This document shows, one piece after another, positions 22,014 to 34,629 of a stretch of 64,000 nt of DNA. The stretch is taken from positions 254,211,333 to 254,275,332 of the forward strand of contig OZ010793.1 in NCBI GenBank assembly GCA_963932465.1. Direction: 5' to 3'. The notes under the pieces are model-generated. The model was not told the DNA's origin, ran no database searches, and saw only the letters and a list, made by a program, of their open reading frames with translations. A program made the translations under genes and the position numbers. This DNA is from Maratus speciosus. Its lineage: Eukaryota > Arthropoda > Arachnida > Araneae > Salticidae. The stretch's first letter is position 1, and the number at the start of each line of letters is the position of its first letter.

Positions 22014-25000
22014 TTTTAACTTTCCAACATAGTTGAAAAGTGTCCGTCCGTCTGTCCGTGCTCTAACTTGCATAAATATATCCGGATTTTCATGTAATTG
22101 ATATACAGTCATTCAGGGTAACTTTAAACCATGGGGTGTAACTTTGCACCACCTCCTAATTTTCAATATTTTTCACCCCAAAAGACTAAATAAGCTCCAG
22201 AACTGTGCTCTGTTCGCAAAGTTCTAAACTGGGATTTCTACTCTTTATTTTAGAAAGTAAATTAGCAACATTATACGCAATTAAATGCATCATCTAACTA
22301 TTTTTGTGAAGTGCTGTTTTCAAGGTAATTTTGAATGCTGTTTTGAAGTTGTTGTAATCCAATTAAATTTTTATAGTAAGTAACAATATACTCATTTATC
22401 AGACATATTATTGTCTAAATGCTGTAAATGTGATAATATTTTGTGATTATTTATTTATTAATAGTTAATAAAATGTGAATTAGGAAGGTACTAACATTTT
22501 ACCACATTTTCATGGTAACTTTGAGCCGGCTCAAAGTTATACTAACGTTTATAATTTACTGATTATAGGTGCTACTGTCAAAAATTTCCCGTATTTGCAC
22601 GTATATTTTACATAAATGCCGAAAGTGAACATTAGATATAACATATATTTTCACAAATATGTGTAAAATACATACAATTCATTTAAAGGCGTTTTTCGGG
22701 GCGGAGCTACTCAAATTTGACATTTCATGCATTCATTTTTTATTTTTGTTTGAATAATACTAGTACTAGTATGTATTACTGTAACTATGGCTATATTATT
22801 GAGATAAAACATTGAAAATTGTTTTCCACTCCATTTTTATATTTTATATGAACAATATTCAGGTTTTTTTTTATTTCTAAATGTTCATGATTCTCTTCTT
22901 CCACTTTTCTGATGCCTGATATTTGTTGTAATATCATAAATTATACAAATCTTGTGATGTTGGGAAATGTAAATTCGGAGTCTTTACATATCTGAAAACA
23001 TTTTTGGGGGTTCAAAGTTGTCCTAACTATAATACTTTTTTTTTTATAATGAATTATTTTAGATAATATTTATCAAATGGTGCAAAGTTACCCTAAATGG
23101 CTGGGTAACTTTGAACCAGGTTAAAAATTCATTTTTTATAGCTTTTATCATTATTGTTTCTGTGTGTGTTTATAGAATTAGTAGATTAACACGAGATGTA
23201 AATAAAACTATATTGAGAATTGACATGTTACAATTTCTTGCATGTGCACAGGAAAGAGCGCTTGCAGTTTACAAGGACCGGGGATTTTGTTACCCGGCTG
23301 CGAAAATTGCGAAATCACGGCTAGAAAGATGAGCTGTTGCGTACAGTGTGAATGCCCGAGTTCAACTGCCTCTTCAAATGTAATCACTGAAACCAGGAAG
23401 TGTCCTTGATTCCTTGATCAACAAACATAACTCACAATAATTATTTTTAAACAACTGAGGAAATGAAAGTATCTTGATATGATAAACAAAATTGGATATA
23501 ACACCATTTCAGATGATTCATGGTAATTGCTAATTGCTAAGGAGATAATATCAATAAGGGTTTTCTTAAATAAAAGTTATAACAATAAATCACTCTAAAG
23601 TGATTTTAGTTGAAGTAAATGGGTTCTCATAAATCTAAATTGATAAAATGTATGTTCACTGAACAATTATTATTCCTAATTTTTGATAGTCATATAATAA
23701 TATAGGATCATTTCTTTTCTTTTATGCCCCTAGTTGCAACAATATTCTTAAAATAAGAGTGTGGCATATGAAAATAGAGAAAATGCGGATCAAAGTTACC
23801 CTGAATGACTGTACGCTATTCGGTATTAAAAATGAAGTGTGCATCATCCATAGTTCATTTACAGGGGCACTCAAAAGTATTCCGTTACGGGGGAAACTTA
23901 TTTGCGGTGTATTTTAATAGTGTTACGATATATTAAACTTGATGAAATATATATACAGTATTGAAATATACTAGAAGATGGTTACTACATAATATATTAT
24001 GTGCAGAACTTACAGTATGCATACAGGAAAAATCAAAATTATCCCGCTATATTATAGTCTATGGAGGAAAATCGTTTGCGGTATATTTTACAGATGTTAC
24101 TGAAATGGATATCAATTTCTGAGGTGCACTAACACATAATGGGATGCAAAGCATTTATCAATCACCTACAGGGTTACACACAAGAGTTCGATTATATAAT
24201 GGTGCACGGGGAAATCTGTTCGTAGCGTATTTTAATTATGTCGCACTATTTCAAACATGATGAAACTGATATGCATTACTCAAATTTATTACAAGATGCT
24301 TGCAATAGAATATGATGTGCGTTGCATTTATCTTTCATTTACAGGGCGACATAAGATTTCGAATACAATACTGTATCTGAAATGTTTATTAGGGTTGATT
24401 GCTGAAAATGCGTTTCAGTTATGGAATGCGTTTAAGTTTAATTAAATTTTTGCGTACTACGCGGTGTGCATAAATTTTATAGACCCTATACAGGACTACA
24501 CAAAACAATTCGTAACCATTACTGAGAATGAGCATGAATTGCTTAAATAAGGTGTTTTTTAATTTGAGTTATGCATTTTGAAGCTCAACTACATTTAGTA
24601 TATACTAAGAGATGTTTGTAGCATATAAATAAAATAATATACAGGACTATTCAAAGAATTGGATACATGGCCGCCTATGGAAAGAAATTCATGGAAGTAT
24701 GAGTTCAGTATTTTAAACATATTTTTGCCTGAATTAAATTTCATCTTAATATGTGGCATACAGAAAAATCTGCGTGTAATATGTGGGGTTTACAAAAGAA
24801 TTCAAATAAGTTTCCATCTATTGGTAGAAATTGTGGTAGGAACTGGATAGAAATTTTCAACTGCGTTATGCGTTTTCGTACTAAAATAAATTTTAGCATA
24901 CTATGTAGAATCGGAACAAATCTATATATCCTATACAGAGTTGCACAAAAAAATTGGTGTGCCTTCCTGGATATGGGCGTATTTGTTGAAATCTGGTTTC

Positions 25001-25142
25001 CAAATGTGTTATACGTTTTCTAAAATGTTTACTTAGGCATCTTTACCTTATTAAACGGCGAAGTTTTGTTAAAGTACCCTGGATGTGTTGGAAATTGCTT
25101 CATAATCTGTGCTTGACGCATTATTTTTCTTTCTTGTTCAAG
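22014..25142 (+). repeat. ACAGGG-family repeat, fullest copy (split)
   Basis: Left edge TTTTTAACTTTCCAACATAG, then GTCCGTCCGTCTGTCCG. After the inserted TA element (22106-23811) come successive units with TTTACAGGGGCACTCAAAAG, CTACAGGGTTACACAC, TTTACAGGGCGACATAAG and TACAGGACTACACAAAA. It ends near TTTTTCTTTCTTGTTC (about 25142). Without the insertion it is about 1.4 kb. Units are loosely 170-190 bp. No domain is recognisable in the 60-90 codon frames at 24257-25023. Confidence 0.65.
22106..23811. mobile_element. TA-flanked 1.7 kb element, GGGTAACTTT termini
   Basis: A perfect 20 bp TIR, CAGTCATTCAGGGTAACTTT, occurs at both ends, flanked by TA (22104-22105 and 23812-23813). The inner part GGGTAACTTTGA recurs inside in both orientations (near 22133, 22506-22535, 23013 and 23078-23118). 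A 73-codon + strand frame (23111-23332) ends QERALAVYKDRG..YPAAKIAKSR. This faintly resembles the N-terminal helix-turn-helix of pogo/Tigger transposases but is otherwise degraded. Superfamily: Tc1/mariner-pogo by TA target. Confidence 0.75.
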
Positions 25143-25580
25143 CTTTTATTTCCAGAGGTGCAAAATATACGCAAGACTCATGCGTTTCCTAATTTTGAAT
25201 ACCGCTATTTCCGAATAATAATCTTTGCCTAATTTAATAGCGGAATTTCTGTCATTCACTGCTCTACACATTTATCATTAATCTGTACAACATATTTTTT
25301 TTATCAAAATTTAGCATTTTCAAACACAGTATTCGTTGCACATAAGTACATAAACTAAAGAATGGGACACAATAGTAAAACTATTTCTATTTTTTAAATC
25401 TTTTTAATAAACAGAAGTTTTCAATGACCGTGTGCAGATCCATGTCCTAGCTAGAAATGTTTAAAATTTATTTGTCAGTGAAACTGATCGACACTACACG
25501 ACCAGAGAAAGTTTGTAGATAGGGTTTGTGAAAAATCAACAACCTGGTGATCCAGAAGTCTCAAATGAAAATTTAATAAT
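25143..25580. other. AT-rich non-coding, nothing recognised
   Basis: No gene or terminus seen between the end of the repeat copy and the next TA element. Confidence 0.4.
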
Positions 25581-25582
25581 TA

Positions 25583-26879
25583 GCCGGGAGCCGGTGACAT
25601 CGAAAGTCCCGTGATCGCGGAATTGAAAAAAAAAATATGCAAATTGATAGTAAAAAGGTCATACGAACAAAATTAGCTAGGTATGGCTAGGTTTGACAAG
25701 CCGAAAATATGTTTAATTAAATTATTATTAAAGAGCTATAATGATTTATCGTTATCGCGAAAAGCCCACACTTGGTCAGCGTCCTGCCGCGAAATAAAGC
25801 TGCCACCGGTAAAAATTCAAAGAAAAATAAGAGGAATTTTATCACCGGCCGTATCTTTTAAATAAATATGACAGATTTTCCCGCAAAATACTGTGAAACT
25901 TCCCTGAGCGACCACCTCCATGGACGACCATTTTTTCATGGAACGAAATTTATTCCCATAGGCACAATACTAATTTTACCTCCATTCAGAGACCATCCCA
26001 TTTTTACTCCCTCCATGAACGATCAATTTTTTTGATGAAAATGAAGCAAATTCCGTTTTTTCTTTGTCGCTTGAAGAAGGTTTTATTAAAAAAAAATACT
26101 CCGGAGCGCATTATTCATCAAACTTCTAAACTAAATTTAGAATTTTTTTTTAATTCGGGTAACTTTTAAGAGTTTTAAATACCTTTGTGCCTTTTTAGGC
26201 ACTGAATTTAACTCTGATGACAAATTAAGAATGACTGTCAATAAACTCCCCCCGCCCTATTCTGTCAGGAAACTCTCAAAGAAATAGATAAATTAATGAA
26301 ATCGTCCTTATTTGTTCCAAAAAAAATTGCATTTATTTACTGAACTTCGAAAGGACTTGGAAATAAAAGTTATAAAAGACAAAACCATAAAATCAAAGCA
26401 AACGTAAATGTATTAATATTTTAAATTCTGCATTAATTAACTTATGTAATTAACTTTTCTTTGATATTAAATTTTCATCTTTTTTTCCTAATGTGGAAAA
26501 TAAATTTTAGTAACATCAATTGTTACCTTTTTCTCAACAATTAAAAAATCTAGATTTAAACATGATATCCATTAAGAGACCAATTTTTATTGGAACGGAC
26601 CGTGGTCGCTTTAGGGAGGTTTTACTGTAGTTTGTCATGCCAAGTTTTTCTGAAAGAATACAAAATTTTCTAAAAAAGGCTCTAAGAGATAATGCTCTGA
26701 TTCAATATCCGCGATGACGTTAAAACATTATAGTTTCTTAATAATAATTAATTGAATTAAACCTATTTTCGGCTTGTCATACCTATCTCATTTTGTTCGT
26801 ATGACATTTTACTATCGATTTACATAATTTTTTTTCAATTCCGTGATCACGGGTCTTTCGATGTCATCGGCTTCCGGGC
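25583..26879. mobile_element. TA element with TIRs of about 145 bp
   Basis: Left end GCCGGGAGCCGGTGACATCG after TA (25581-25582). Right end, reverse-complemented, GCCCGGAAGCCGATGACATCG-like before TA (26880-26881). The match continues about 145 bp through GTGATC.CGGAATTG and the GACAAGCCGAAAAT region. A second element (25891-26627) sits in its middle, so the original was about 560 bp, essentially two TIRs. A 60-codon open frame at the left TIR edge is not coding. Confidence 0.75.
25891..26627. mobile_element. Nested pogo/Tigger-type MITE
   Basis: Inserted in the element above at TA (25889-25890, 26628-26629). Ends read CTGTGAAACTTCCCTGAGCG (left) and CAGTAAAACCTCCCTAAAGC (right, reverse-complemented), both followed by GACCAC. 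CAGTRAAACCTCC-type ends with a TA target are typical of pogo/Tigger elements. No transposase remains. Confidence 0.7.
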
Positions 26880-26881
26880 TA

Positions 26882-27619
26882 TAAACTACGTAACAGTAGA
26901 AAGATACGGTTTTCACATAAGTGCTTAGAAACATGGGATTTTTGTTTACAATAACAATAATAAAAATGTTATAATAATTGGTAGATAGCCATTGAGAAAA
27001 TGAACAGAACTGGGGATAAGCGAAATTTTGTTGCGTTTATTCCCTAAAATGTTGTATGTTTATATACTCTATTCTAAAACCGTCAAAATAACTTTTCTAG
27101 CATATTTTCATGCTATTCAGTGAGATGATTTTAAATTCAGTTTCAGAAAGTTCTAATACAGTCCCTTTGACTACGGTAGTGATCATAGATAAATAAGTCC
27201 TCCATTATTTATCCATGCCCATAATAATGAATTGTTTTGTAATTCAAATGAATCCTTCCGAAATTTTATAAAATAAAAGAATTAAATAAAGAGCCATGCT
27301 TTTAATTCTTTTTTTTTTTTTATGAAAAATGAGGTCGTGGAACACGTCGAATTGCAACGAAAAGATATGTTTAAAAAAGAACTTTTGCACAGAATTTATA
27401 ATAAATCTACAAAAATATTTACAATAAAAACTTCCTCTTACAATCGTTAAAAGAACTCTTAAAAGAAATATATTATTTTTAACCTAAAGTTACAAAAATA
27501 CTATTTCCATAAACTTCATGAAACCAAACTAATGAAAAAATAAACTTTATTAGTATACGTAATCAAGATAAGTTATTAGGATGAAGTTATCAGTTGAGGC
27601 ACTTGTGCTAGGTATTGCG
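26882..27619. other. AT-rich non-coding, nothing recognised
   Basis: No supported feature. Confidence 0.45.
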
Positions 27620-27907
27620 GAATAAACAAGAAAGAAAAATCATGCGTCAAGCATAGATTATGAAACGCTTTCCATCACATTCAGAATAATGTAACAAAAT
27701 TGCACCGTTTAAAAAAATTAAAATATTACGTCTAATTCAACCGTATGGAAATGCATAACACACGTCAAAACCCAATATCAGCTGTTCTCATATACAATCG
27801 GAAAATTATCCTATTTCTGTCAGCAGCCCTGTATAAGATATAAAGATTTGTATCTATAAACTACATGCCAAAATTGAGTTCACTTAAGAAATACATATAT
27901 TTCAGGC
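27620..27907 (-). repeat. ACAGGG-family repeat, copy 3, distal part
   Basis: Carries the family edge AACAAGAAAGAAAAATCATG (from about 27625) and the CAGCCCTGTATA unit, then stops at the inverted-repeat element. The proximal part resumes at 30637. Confidence 0.6.
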
Positions 27908-30636
27908 TGAATCCGTATCAACTCAGGCAGGGGGGTTACCTTCATAGTCTCAGAAGTTTTTGAATTGAACATGTGTTAAAATTTAAGAAAAAGTAAGATA
28001 CTTGTATATTTTCATTTTGCCCAAAAAAATTCCTGGCCCGAGATACAGGCCGCCAAAGATGACATCCCCGGCATCCTTTCTCATTCGCGATTTTCGATAA
28101 AAATTTTAAAGTGCTCTATCTCTAGAACGGTGCAAGATATTTTGTTGCAGTTTATTTTATTTTAAAGATAATATTCTTCTGTTTAAAATGATATACCCAA
28201 TTTTGAAAAATGTATTCAACTTTTCTTGTGGCAACCTTTTGAAAAAAACAATTTTTTTTCAAAAAAAATTTTTTTTTCGAAAATGCCAATCCTAAAAATT
28301 TTGATTTTTTTGCTGTTGATCAATACCATTGGGAACTATCTTCACTGTAAAGGAGAACTTCCACTTTTGAGTTTAACAAATTTTAGAAACATTTAAAAAA
28401 TTCAGAGAATTTTACAGGAACTGTATATATACAGTTCTAGTAAAAGTCACTGAATTTTTGCTTATTTGTATCATATTTGTAAAGATAAGAATACTATATA
28501 TCCTAAACAAGTTAGAAATTGCAATATCAAATGTGGCAAATGAAGTGCGTGCGTACTATAACTAGTTTTATAAATATTCAGATCTTGGTGCAATAAGTTA
28601 CACTCTTGGGCAAAAAGGGCATGAATACAAAATTTATTATGATTCTACATATTAAATTCAGTAATACGGAAGTAATATGAATTCATCTTAAAAGGACTTA
28701 ATTGCCATGGCAACCTAGAATCATTGAATCAATTATGTATTATAGGATTTTTAAATAGAATGAAGAAAACTTTTATTAATGTCTTTTATGTTTTAATTTG
28801 ATTTTCATAGCATTTGAAGCGATACATACTTTATTTTCAATACCGAACATAGTAAAACAATCTCAATAACATATATCAATTACACAGCAATACAAATTAT
28901 ATTAACACAAGTTAGAGTTCAGACAGATGGGCAGACAAATCGAATCCATAAAGACTTTCAACTATGTTGGAAATTGTTAAAAACACATAAATTGGTCGGA
29001 ATTTGACTTTTAGAAATTTATGTCAATAGACGGAAGCATACTTGAATACTTTCATACAACCCTGTATTTTACCTACATACATGCCACTATTTAGCTAATA
29101 TTTAATTAAGATTAAAACATCCTTAAAACCAGTGAAATCACACTTCCAGAGATTATCATCCATAGACGGCCATGTATCTAATTCTTTGCGTGGACCTGTA
29201 TATCATTTTATCTATATTCTCCAAACATATCTTAGTATACTAAATGTAGTTCAGTGTAAAAATGCATAACTCATTTAAAAATCACCTTTAAGCTACTTTC
29301 ATTCATACTCAGTAAACCCTTAAGATTTCTTTTGTGTAGCCCTGTATATGATCTACAGCATTTATGCACACAACGTAATATGGAAAAATTTAGTTAAACT
29401 TAAAAACTCAAACACAACTAAAAATGCATTTCCAGCAATACCCTTACGATTTCTTTTGTGTAGCCCTGTATATGATCTACAGTCTTTATACACACAACGT
29501 AATATGGAAATATTTAATTAAATTTAAAAACTCATATCGCAACTAAAAATGCACCTCTAGCAATCATCGCTAATGTACAGTATTTCCAATAAGGTAAAGT
29601 ATCTGAAATCTTTTGTGTGTCCCTGTAAACACTATGCACTTTCTATGACACAGGAAGTAATTTTTTGTAAACCTCTGCAATAAAGTATGTATCACTTCAA
29701 ATGCTATGAAAATCAAATTAAAACATAAAAGACATTAATAAAAGTTTTCTTCATTCTATTTAAAAATCCTATAATACATAATTGATTCAATGATATACCA
29801 TGATAGGCAATGATTCTAGGTTGCCATGACGATTACGTCCTTTTAAGATGAATTCATATTACTTCCGTATTACTGAATTTAATATATGGTATTATGGTAA
29901 ATTTTGTATTCATGCCTTTTTGCCCAAGAGTGTAACACTTATTGCACCAAGATCTGAATATTTATAAAACTAGTTAATACTATGCACGCACCTCATTTGC
30001 CACATTTGATATTGCAATTTCTAACTTGTTTAGGATATATAGTAGGCTTATCCTTACAAATATGATACAAATAAGCAAAAATTCAGTGACTTTTATTGGA
30101 ACTGTATATATACAGTTCCTGTAAAATTCTCTGAATTTTTTAAATGTTTCTAAAATTTGTTAAACTCAAAAGTGGAAGTTCTCCTTTACAGTGAAGATAG
30201 TTCCCAATGGTATTGATCAACAGCAAAAAAATCAAAATTTTTAAGATTGGCATTTTCAAAAAAAAAATTATTTTCAAAAAAAAATTTTTTTTTCAAAAGG
30301 TTGCCACAAGAAAAGTTGAATACATTTTTCAAAATTGGGTATATCAATTTAAACAGAAGAATATTATCTTTAAAATAAAAAAAAAACGCAACAAAATATC
30401 TTGCACCGTTCTAGAGATAGAGCACTTTAAAATTTTTACCGAAAATGGCGAATTGGAAATGGTGCCCGGGAAGCCATCTTTGGCGGCCTGTATCTCGGGC
30501 CAGGAATTTTTTTGGGCAAAACCAAAATATACAAGTATCTTATTTTTTATTGAATTTTAACATATGTTCAATTCAAAAACTTCTGAGACTATGAAGGTAA
30601 GATTTTTTCTTTGGCTGCCTGAATTGACATGGATCA
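27908..30636. mobile_element. 2.7 kb inverted-repeat (foldback-like) element
   Basis: The left arm (27908-28832) matches the right arm (29683-30636) in inverted orientation along nearly its whole length. Shared landmarks are TTCATAGTCTCAGAAG, CTGGCCCGAGATACAGGC, GCTCTATCTCTAGAACGGTG, ACTGTATATATACAGT and TAGCATTTGAAGCGATAC-like sequence at the inner edge. The loop of about 850 bp contains more ACAGGG-type units. Outer ends (TGAATCC../TGATCC.. then TCAACTCAGGCAG/TCAATTCAGGCAG) are approximate and no TSD is clear. The 117-codon frame at 30207-30560 lies in the arm and is Lys/Phe/Ile-rich repeat translation. No transposase. Confidence 0.65.
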
Positions 30637-31215
30637 TACCTTCAGTTGAAAATTCCCCTTCAACAATTTCCTGTAATAAGGAGGCACGATACACAGGAAG
30701 GCATGTGAATACTTTTGTGCATCCCTGTATATGATGTATAGAATCTATATAAAAGAGTAACATGCAAAAAATTAATTAAATTTAAAAGCGCATACCGAAT
30801 TTTAAACCGTACACTCCAGCAATTATTACTCAAAGACAGTACTGTAACCGATTTCTTTTGTGTGTTCCTGTAAATGAATAAAAATGCTATAAATGCCCTC
30901 ATCTAACGTGATCGTAGTGAAATTCAGTGATTTATATTAGTTTAAGTACATTTGAAATATCATAATGTCATTAAAATACTCTACAAACGATTTTTCCCCC
31001 ATATACATTAATGTAATGGAATACTTTTGAGTGCCCCTGTAAATGAACTATTAATCCTACATACTTCATATACCATAACAAGCATGCTTTGGTGACCCTA
31101 AATAACCTTTATCAGTTGCATGAAAATCCGGGTATATTTACGGGAGTTAGAGCGTGGACAGACAAACCGAATAAATAAACACTTTTCAACTTTGTTGGAA
31201 AGTGTTAAAAAGTGA
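30637..31215 (-). repeat. ACAGGG-family repeat, copy 3, proximal part
   Basis: On the - strand this begins TTTTAACACTTTCCAACAAAG (about 31215), then GTCCACGC, AGGGGCACTCAAAAGTATTCC and ACAGGAACACACAAAAG. The 68- and 80-codon frames at 30557-30763 and 30660-30902 are repeat translation. Confidence 0.65.
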
Positions 31216-31857
31216 TATTCGCTTATATTCCATAACCCGGGAGTTCCGGGTTGGATCCCCTAGTTTAAATATTGCTCGTTAGTGCTTGAAATAATGTTTA
31301 ATAATGTATTTTTTATTATTGAAAAAGTACATAAAATCGATTGTTGTTTGATAGTGTCCTTCATTAAAAAAATATCTACAATTACAAAAGTTGATCAGGT
31401 ATATGTCAGTTAAATGTCGTAAGTTATATATGTACTTTGGAGAGGGGAAAGGGGGGAGTAAACAGCCACTACTAATCCTGCCAAAATATTAAGAAAAATG
31501 AAATCTATACTCGTCTATTGCAAATGACGTCTACATTTATTTGAATTGTTTACATTTTTACAGTGTTTTTTTACTAAAATGAACATCAACTTTATAGTTT
31601 TCAACAGTAATCGTAAAATTTCACCAGTAAAAAAATTCTGGACCTTTCAGTTATCCTGTATATAAATGTTCACGACGTTCTTACGATCGGTTTGTGTTGC
31701 TATTTTATAAAGAGCTGATGTAATATGACGCTTCTCACTAAATAAAATAACTAAACAAAGAAAACTCATTCATTACGGATTAGATTATGAAGCACTTTCC
31801 AACATGAGGAGAAAACTGCTACAAAATCTTTGAAGTCGGCTTCTTTGGCCAGTATAA
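31216..31857. other. Non-coding with one repeat edge
   Basis: AAACAAAGAAAACTCATTC then TTATGAAGCACTTTCC near 31755-31800 is another copy of the distal edge of the ACAGGG family. Nothing else recognised. Confidence 0.4.
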
Positions 31858-32004
31858 TCTATATTATAAATGACAAACGTATCTGTGCGTAACGCTGACG
31901 TGATTTCGCAAATGGCAACAGCAGACGATCAAATTTAACTTTTATTTACTTTTATTGCGTTTTATTTTTTATTTCTAAATATAGCACATTTTTAATTTAA
32001 GACA
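31858..32004 (+). mobile_element. Helitron 5' end (interrupted copy)
   Basis: The sequence starts A|TCTATATTATAAA, then has CGCTGACGTGAT and ATGGCAACAGCAG. The same start occurs at 48494 (- strand) and 60453 (- strand), followed there by GTGACGTCAT or GCTGACGTCAT and a TAGCAAC/TGGCAAC motif. A TC start after A, with a conserved 5' block and no inverted repeat, fits a Helitron left end. It is cut off by another Helitron inserted at 32005. Confidence 0.55.
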
Positions 32005-33294
32005 CTAGGGGGCTCGGCCCCCTACGAGCTACGCTCGCCAACCCCCGTCCAGACACCGCAGACTCTAAATGCACGCTAATTTGATCGGCTTTAAAAAGAT
32101 TTCGAAAGATTGAATTATAATTTAAAAAACAGTGGCGATCTCCCTATAAACAAATTTCTATTCATTTCTCTTTGATTGGGGAATTTTAACGCCAAATCCG
32201 CTGCGGTACTACTTGATTATCCTGTCGACCAATTTCGCCAAATTATATAAATCGCCAAACTACTCGCCAAATTATACAAATTGATATAATTTTTATTTTA
32301 AATAACGAAAGAACAAATAAATTCGTACAACATTAATAAAAACACAAATAAAACGTCAAAATAAAAATAACTTGATGACGTATACACGTGTAACAACATT
32401 TCAAAATAAGCTAATATAAAAGGAATTAAGTAAAGAGAGTCTTTGTCTCCTGGTATTTTTTAACAAAGCGAAAAGAAAGTTCTTTTAAATGAGACATTTT
32501 AAATTAATTCTCAAAATATCAAATAAATGTCTAGCGCAATTTCTAAATTTAAACTTTTTTGCACTATTATTTTGTGTTCATTTTATGTAATAACTATAAT
32601 GTGACGTAAATATGACGTAATTTCTCCTAAGACTTCTAACGCATGTTAATGAATTTATTATTTTACAATATCCTTTCTCTTTTAAAATTCACGTGTATAC
32701 TTTTTATGACGTAATTTTTAATAAGTTCCTGCTTTTTATGCGTAATTATTTAATTCTAATCTGAAAGTTTTTTTCCTGTTTACAATAGTCACGTGTAAAT
32801 AAATTTTTAATTTGAAGCAAACATTATTGCTTGCGCTTTTTATACAGTTGGCAACAGTTTAAATTAGTACAATTTTCTGAAATCTGTAAAAAATATCTCT
32901 AGAAATGCTGAAAATTTGAATTTAAAATAGAAATAAAACCTGAAAAAATGAGTCAAAATAAAAAAAATTAATGCAATCTGCACTCCGGCAAATTCTAACG
33001 CATAAAATGATCTAAAAATGATTACACTGCCATGTATAGTTTTTGCTGCTATAAAACTTTTTTAGTGGAACGATATTGTCCAACTTTAGCATTAAATAAC
33101 TCTTAAAATAATTCTTCGATTTGAAAACTGTCTGCATCAGCCTGTTTATCAAACATTCCTGTATAAAACCACCGATTTTCATATTTTTGTATGCATTATT
33201 TTTGTTAATATTAATGAAGAAAGGCCTCCGGTCACAAAAAAATCAAAACCGGCGGCGGTGACGGCGGTAGTTACTTTTTTTTAGAATAGAGAGA
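32005..33294 (-). mobile_element. Non-autonomous Helitron (1.29 kb)
   Basis: On the - strand it begins TCTCTCTATTCTAA after A and ends GGGGGCCGAGCCCCCTAG followed by T. It thus has a TC start, a GC-rich hairpin immediately before CTAG and an A/T insertion site, the diagnostic Helitron ends. No Rep/helicase frame is present. A long matching copy in the opposite orientation lies at about 35535-36761. Shared features include GCCGCCG-rich sequence just inside the 5' end, AACAGTGGCGATCTCC-type sequence near the 3' end and GCTCGTAGG before the hairpin. Confidence 0.7.
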
Positions 33295-33302
33295 TAAAAA
33301 AG

Positions 33303-33706
33303 GGATGAGAGTTTAAGCGAAAAAGAAAATTAGTTCAAAATTTCGCCATCAGAAAGCGTATTTAATAAATTACATATGTATCATACATTTACGCGTATTT
33401 AATGAATTACATATTTAGCATACATTTACGATAGTTTAGATATTTTATTTATTAACTTTACCTGATCTGAAAGATAGCATTTCACGACTTCCTAGCATTT
33501 TCCAGAACACACTGCGGTCAACTGTGAAACATGCTATCTTATGATTCCAGATGGTATTCGAAATTGATGACCGTCATTTGAAACACGTTTGGTTCTAATA
33601 AAACTTGTAAATTATCGTAAATGTATGCTAAATGTGCTGTTCGTTAAAAACGCCCTCTGGTGACAAAATTGTGAATTAATTTTTTTTCGCTCAAATCCCC
33701 ATACCT
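33303..33706. mobile_element. Palindromic MITE-like inverted repeat
   Basis: Left GGGATGAGAGTTTAAGCGAA through AGCATACATTTACGATA pairs with the right part GTAAATGTATGCTAAATGTG through TTTTTTCGCTCAAATCCCC. The left arm contains a 36-38 bp tandem duplication (GCGTATTTAATRAATTAC unit). No TSD established. Confidence 0.55.
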
Positions 33707-33715
33707 GCATTATGC

Positions 33716-34380
33716 CCTCCACAAAATTTCAATCATCAATATTATTGAATCAATTGATAGAATCGTTGACACTTTCATCTTCACCTAACACTTCATTTAT
33801 AATGGCTGTTTCATAATAATGGAAACCATTTAGTCCATCAGAAGAAAATGATCCATTCCAAAGATATAAGTTCGATTGAAAAAAACTATTTAATTTTTTG
33901 AACAGAAAGAAGATGCTGCACCTGCAATTTGCATGGCACTAATAGCATCACGTAGCTGCCAATTTGTACTGTTTGTTACCTCTTAAATTCAATACAAATT
34001 TTTGCCATATTTAATCGTTGACAATTGTTAGATTTCGGCGATTGAGTTATGCAAAATTTTCTGGTAAGTTTTAGTGGTAAGAAAAAAATCTTAAAAATTG
34101 ATAGCTATGCAGTAGCGTAATACTGCAACAAAATTGACATTCAACAAACAAAAAACTATCAACGGCTTTTTCAATAAACAATTTCATTCCCCGTTTTTCT
34201 TAAAAGTAACGGAAATGTACATCAAAGAAATGTTATACTAGTACCATAAAAAATAATGATTAAGTGAAAATTTATATTTCATCTCCTTAACTAGTGACTA
34301 TTTGTCCGGTTTATCAGAGTTTTTTTCCTTATCCGAGATGAGCTTGGTCCATATTAACTCGGGTAATCGGGGCTCTACTG
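33716..34380 (-). mobile_element. Tigger-like element fragment (right end)
   Basis: The right end, reverse-complemented, reads CAGTAGAGCCCCGATTACCC beside TA (34381-34382). That is a pogo/Tigger-type terminus and matches the end at 50248 (CAGTAGAGTCCGATTATCCG). Both are joined to TCTTCACCTAACA/TCTTCATCTAACA and ATTTATAATGGCTGTTTCAT, so they are copies of one family. On the - strand this block reads as a degraded acidic coding tail (GEDESVND region). No matching left end was found. Confidence 0.55.
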
Positions 34381-34399
34381 TATTTCAAACATGAAATTC

Positions 34400-34629
34400 A
34401 AAAGAATCATTAAGTTGCACTACAATCCATAATGAGACTACAATCCATAGATTTTTTTCTTGTGAAATATGGAATGCGTTATCGTTCATTTACAAAAAAA
34501 AACACAAAATAGTTCGGTTACAGGACTAGATATCGATAAATGTTAACAAAAACGTTTTCCGCTGTGGTATGCATTTTAAAACTTAACTAATTTTTAATGC
34601 ATTAAGTGATGTGTATAAATTCTATAGAT
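34400..34629 (+). repeat. ACAGGG-family repeat, copy 4, left part
   Basis: Contains CGTTCATTTACAAAAA.ACACAAAATAG, GTGGTATGCATTTTAAAACT and TGATGTGTATAAATTCTATAGAT. It is then interrupted by the hAT element and resumes at 36832. Confidence 0.6.

Noticed and set aside
30207..30560. 117-codon + strand frame as a gene
   Set aside because: It sits in one arm of an inverted repeat and is dominated by Lys/Ile/Phe from A/T runs. The opposite arm does not keep the frame.
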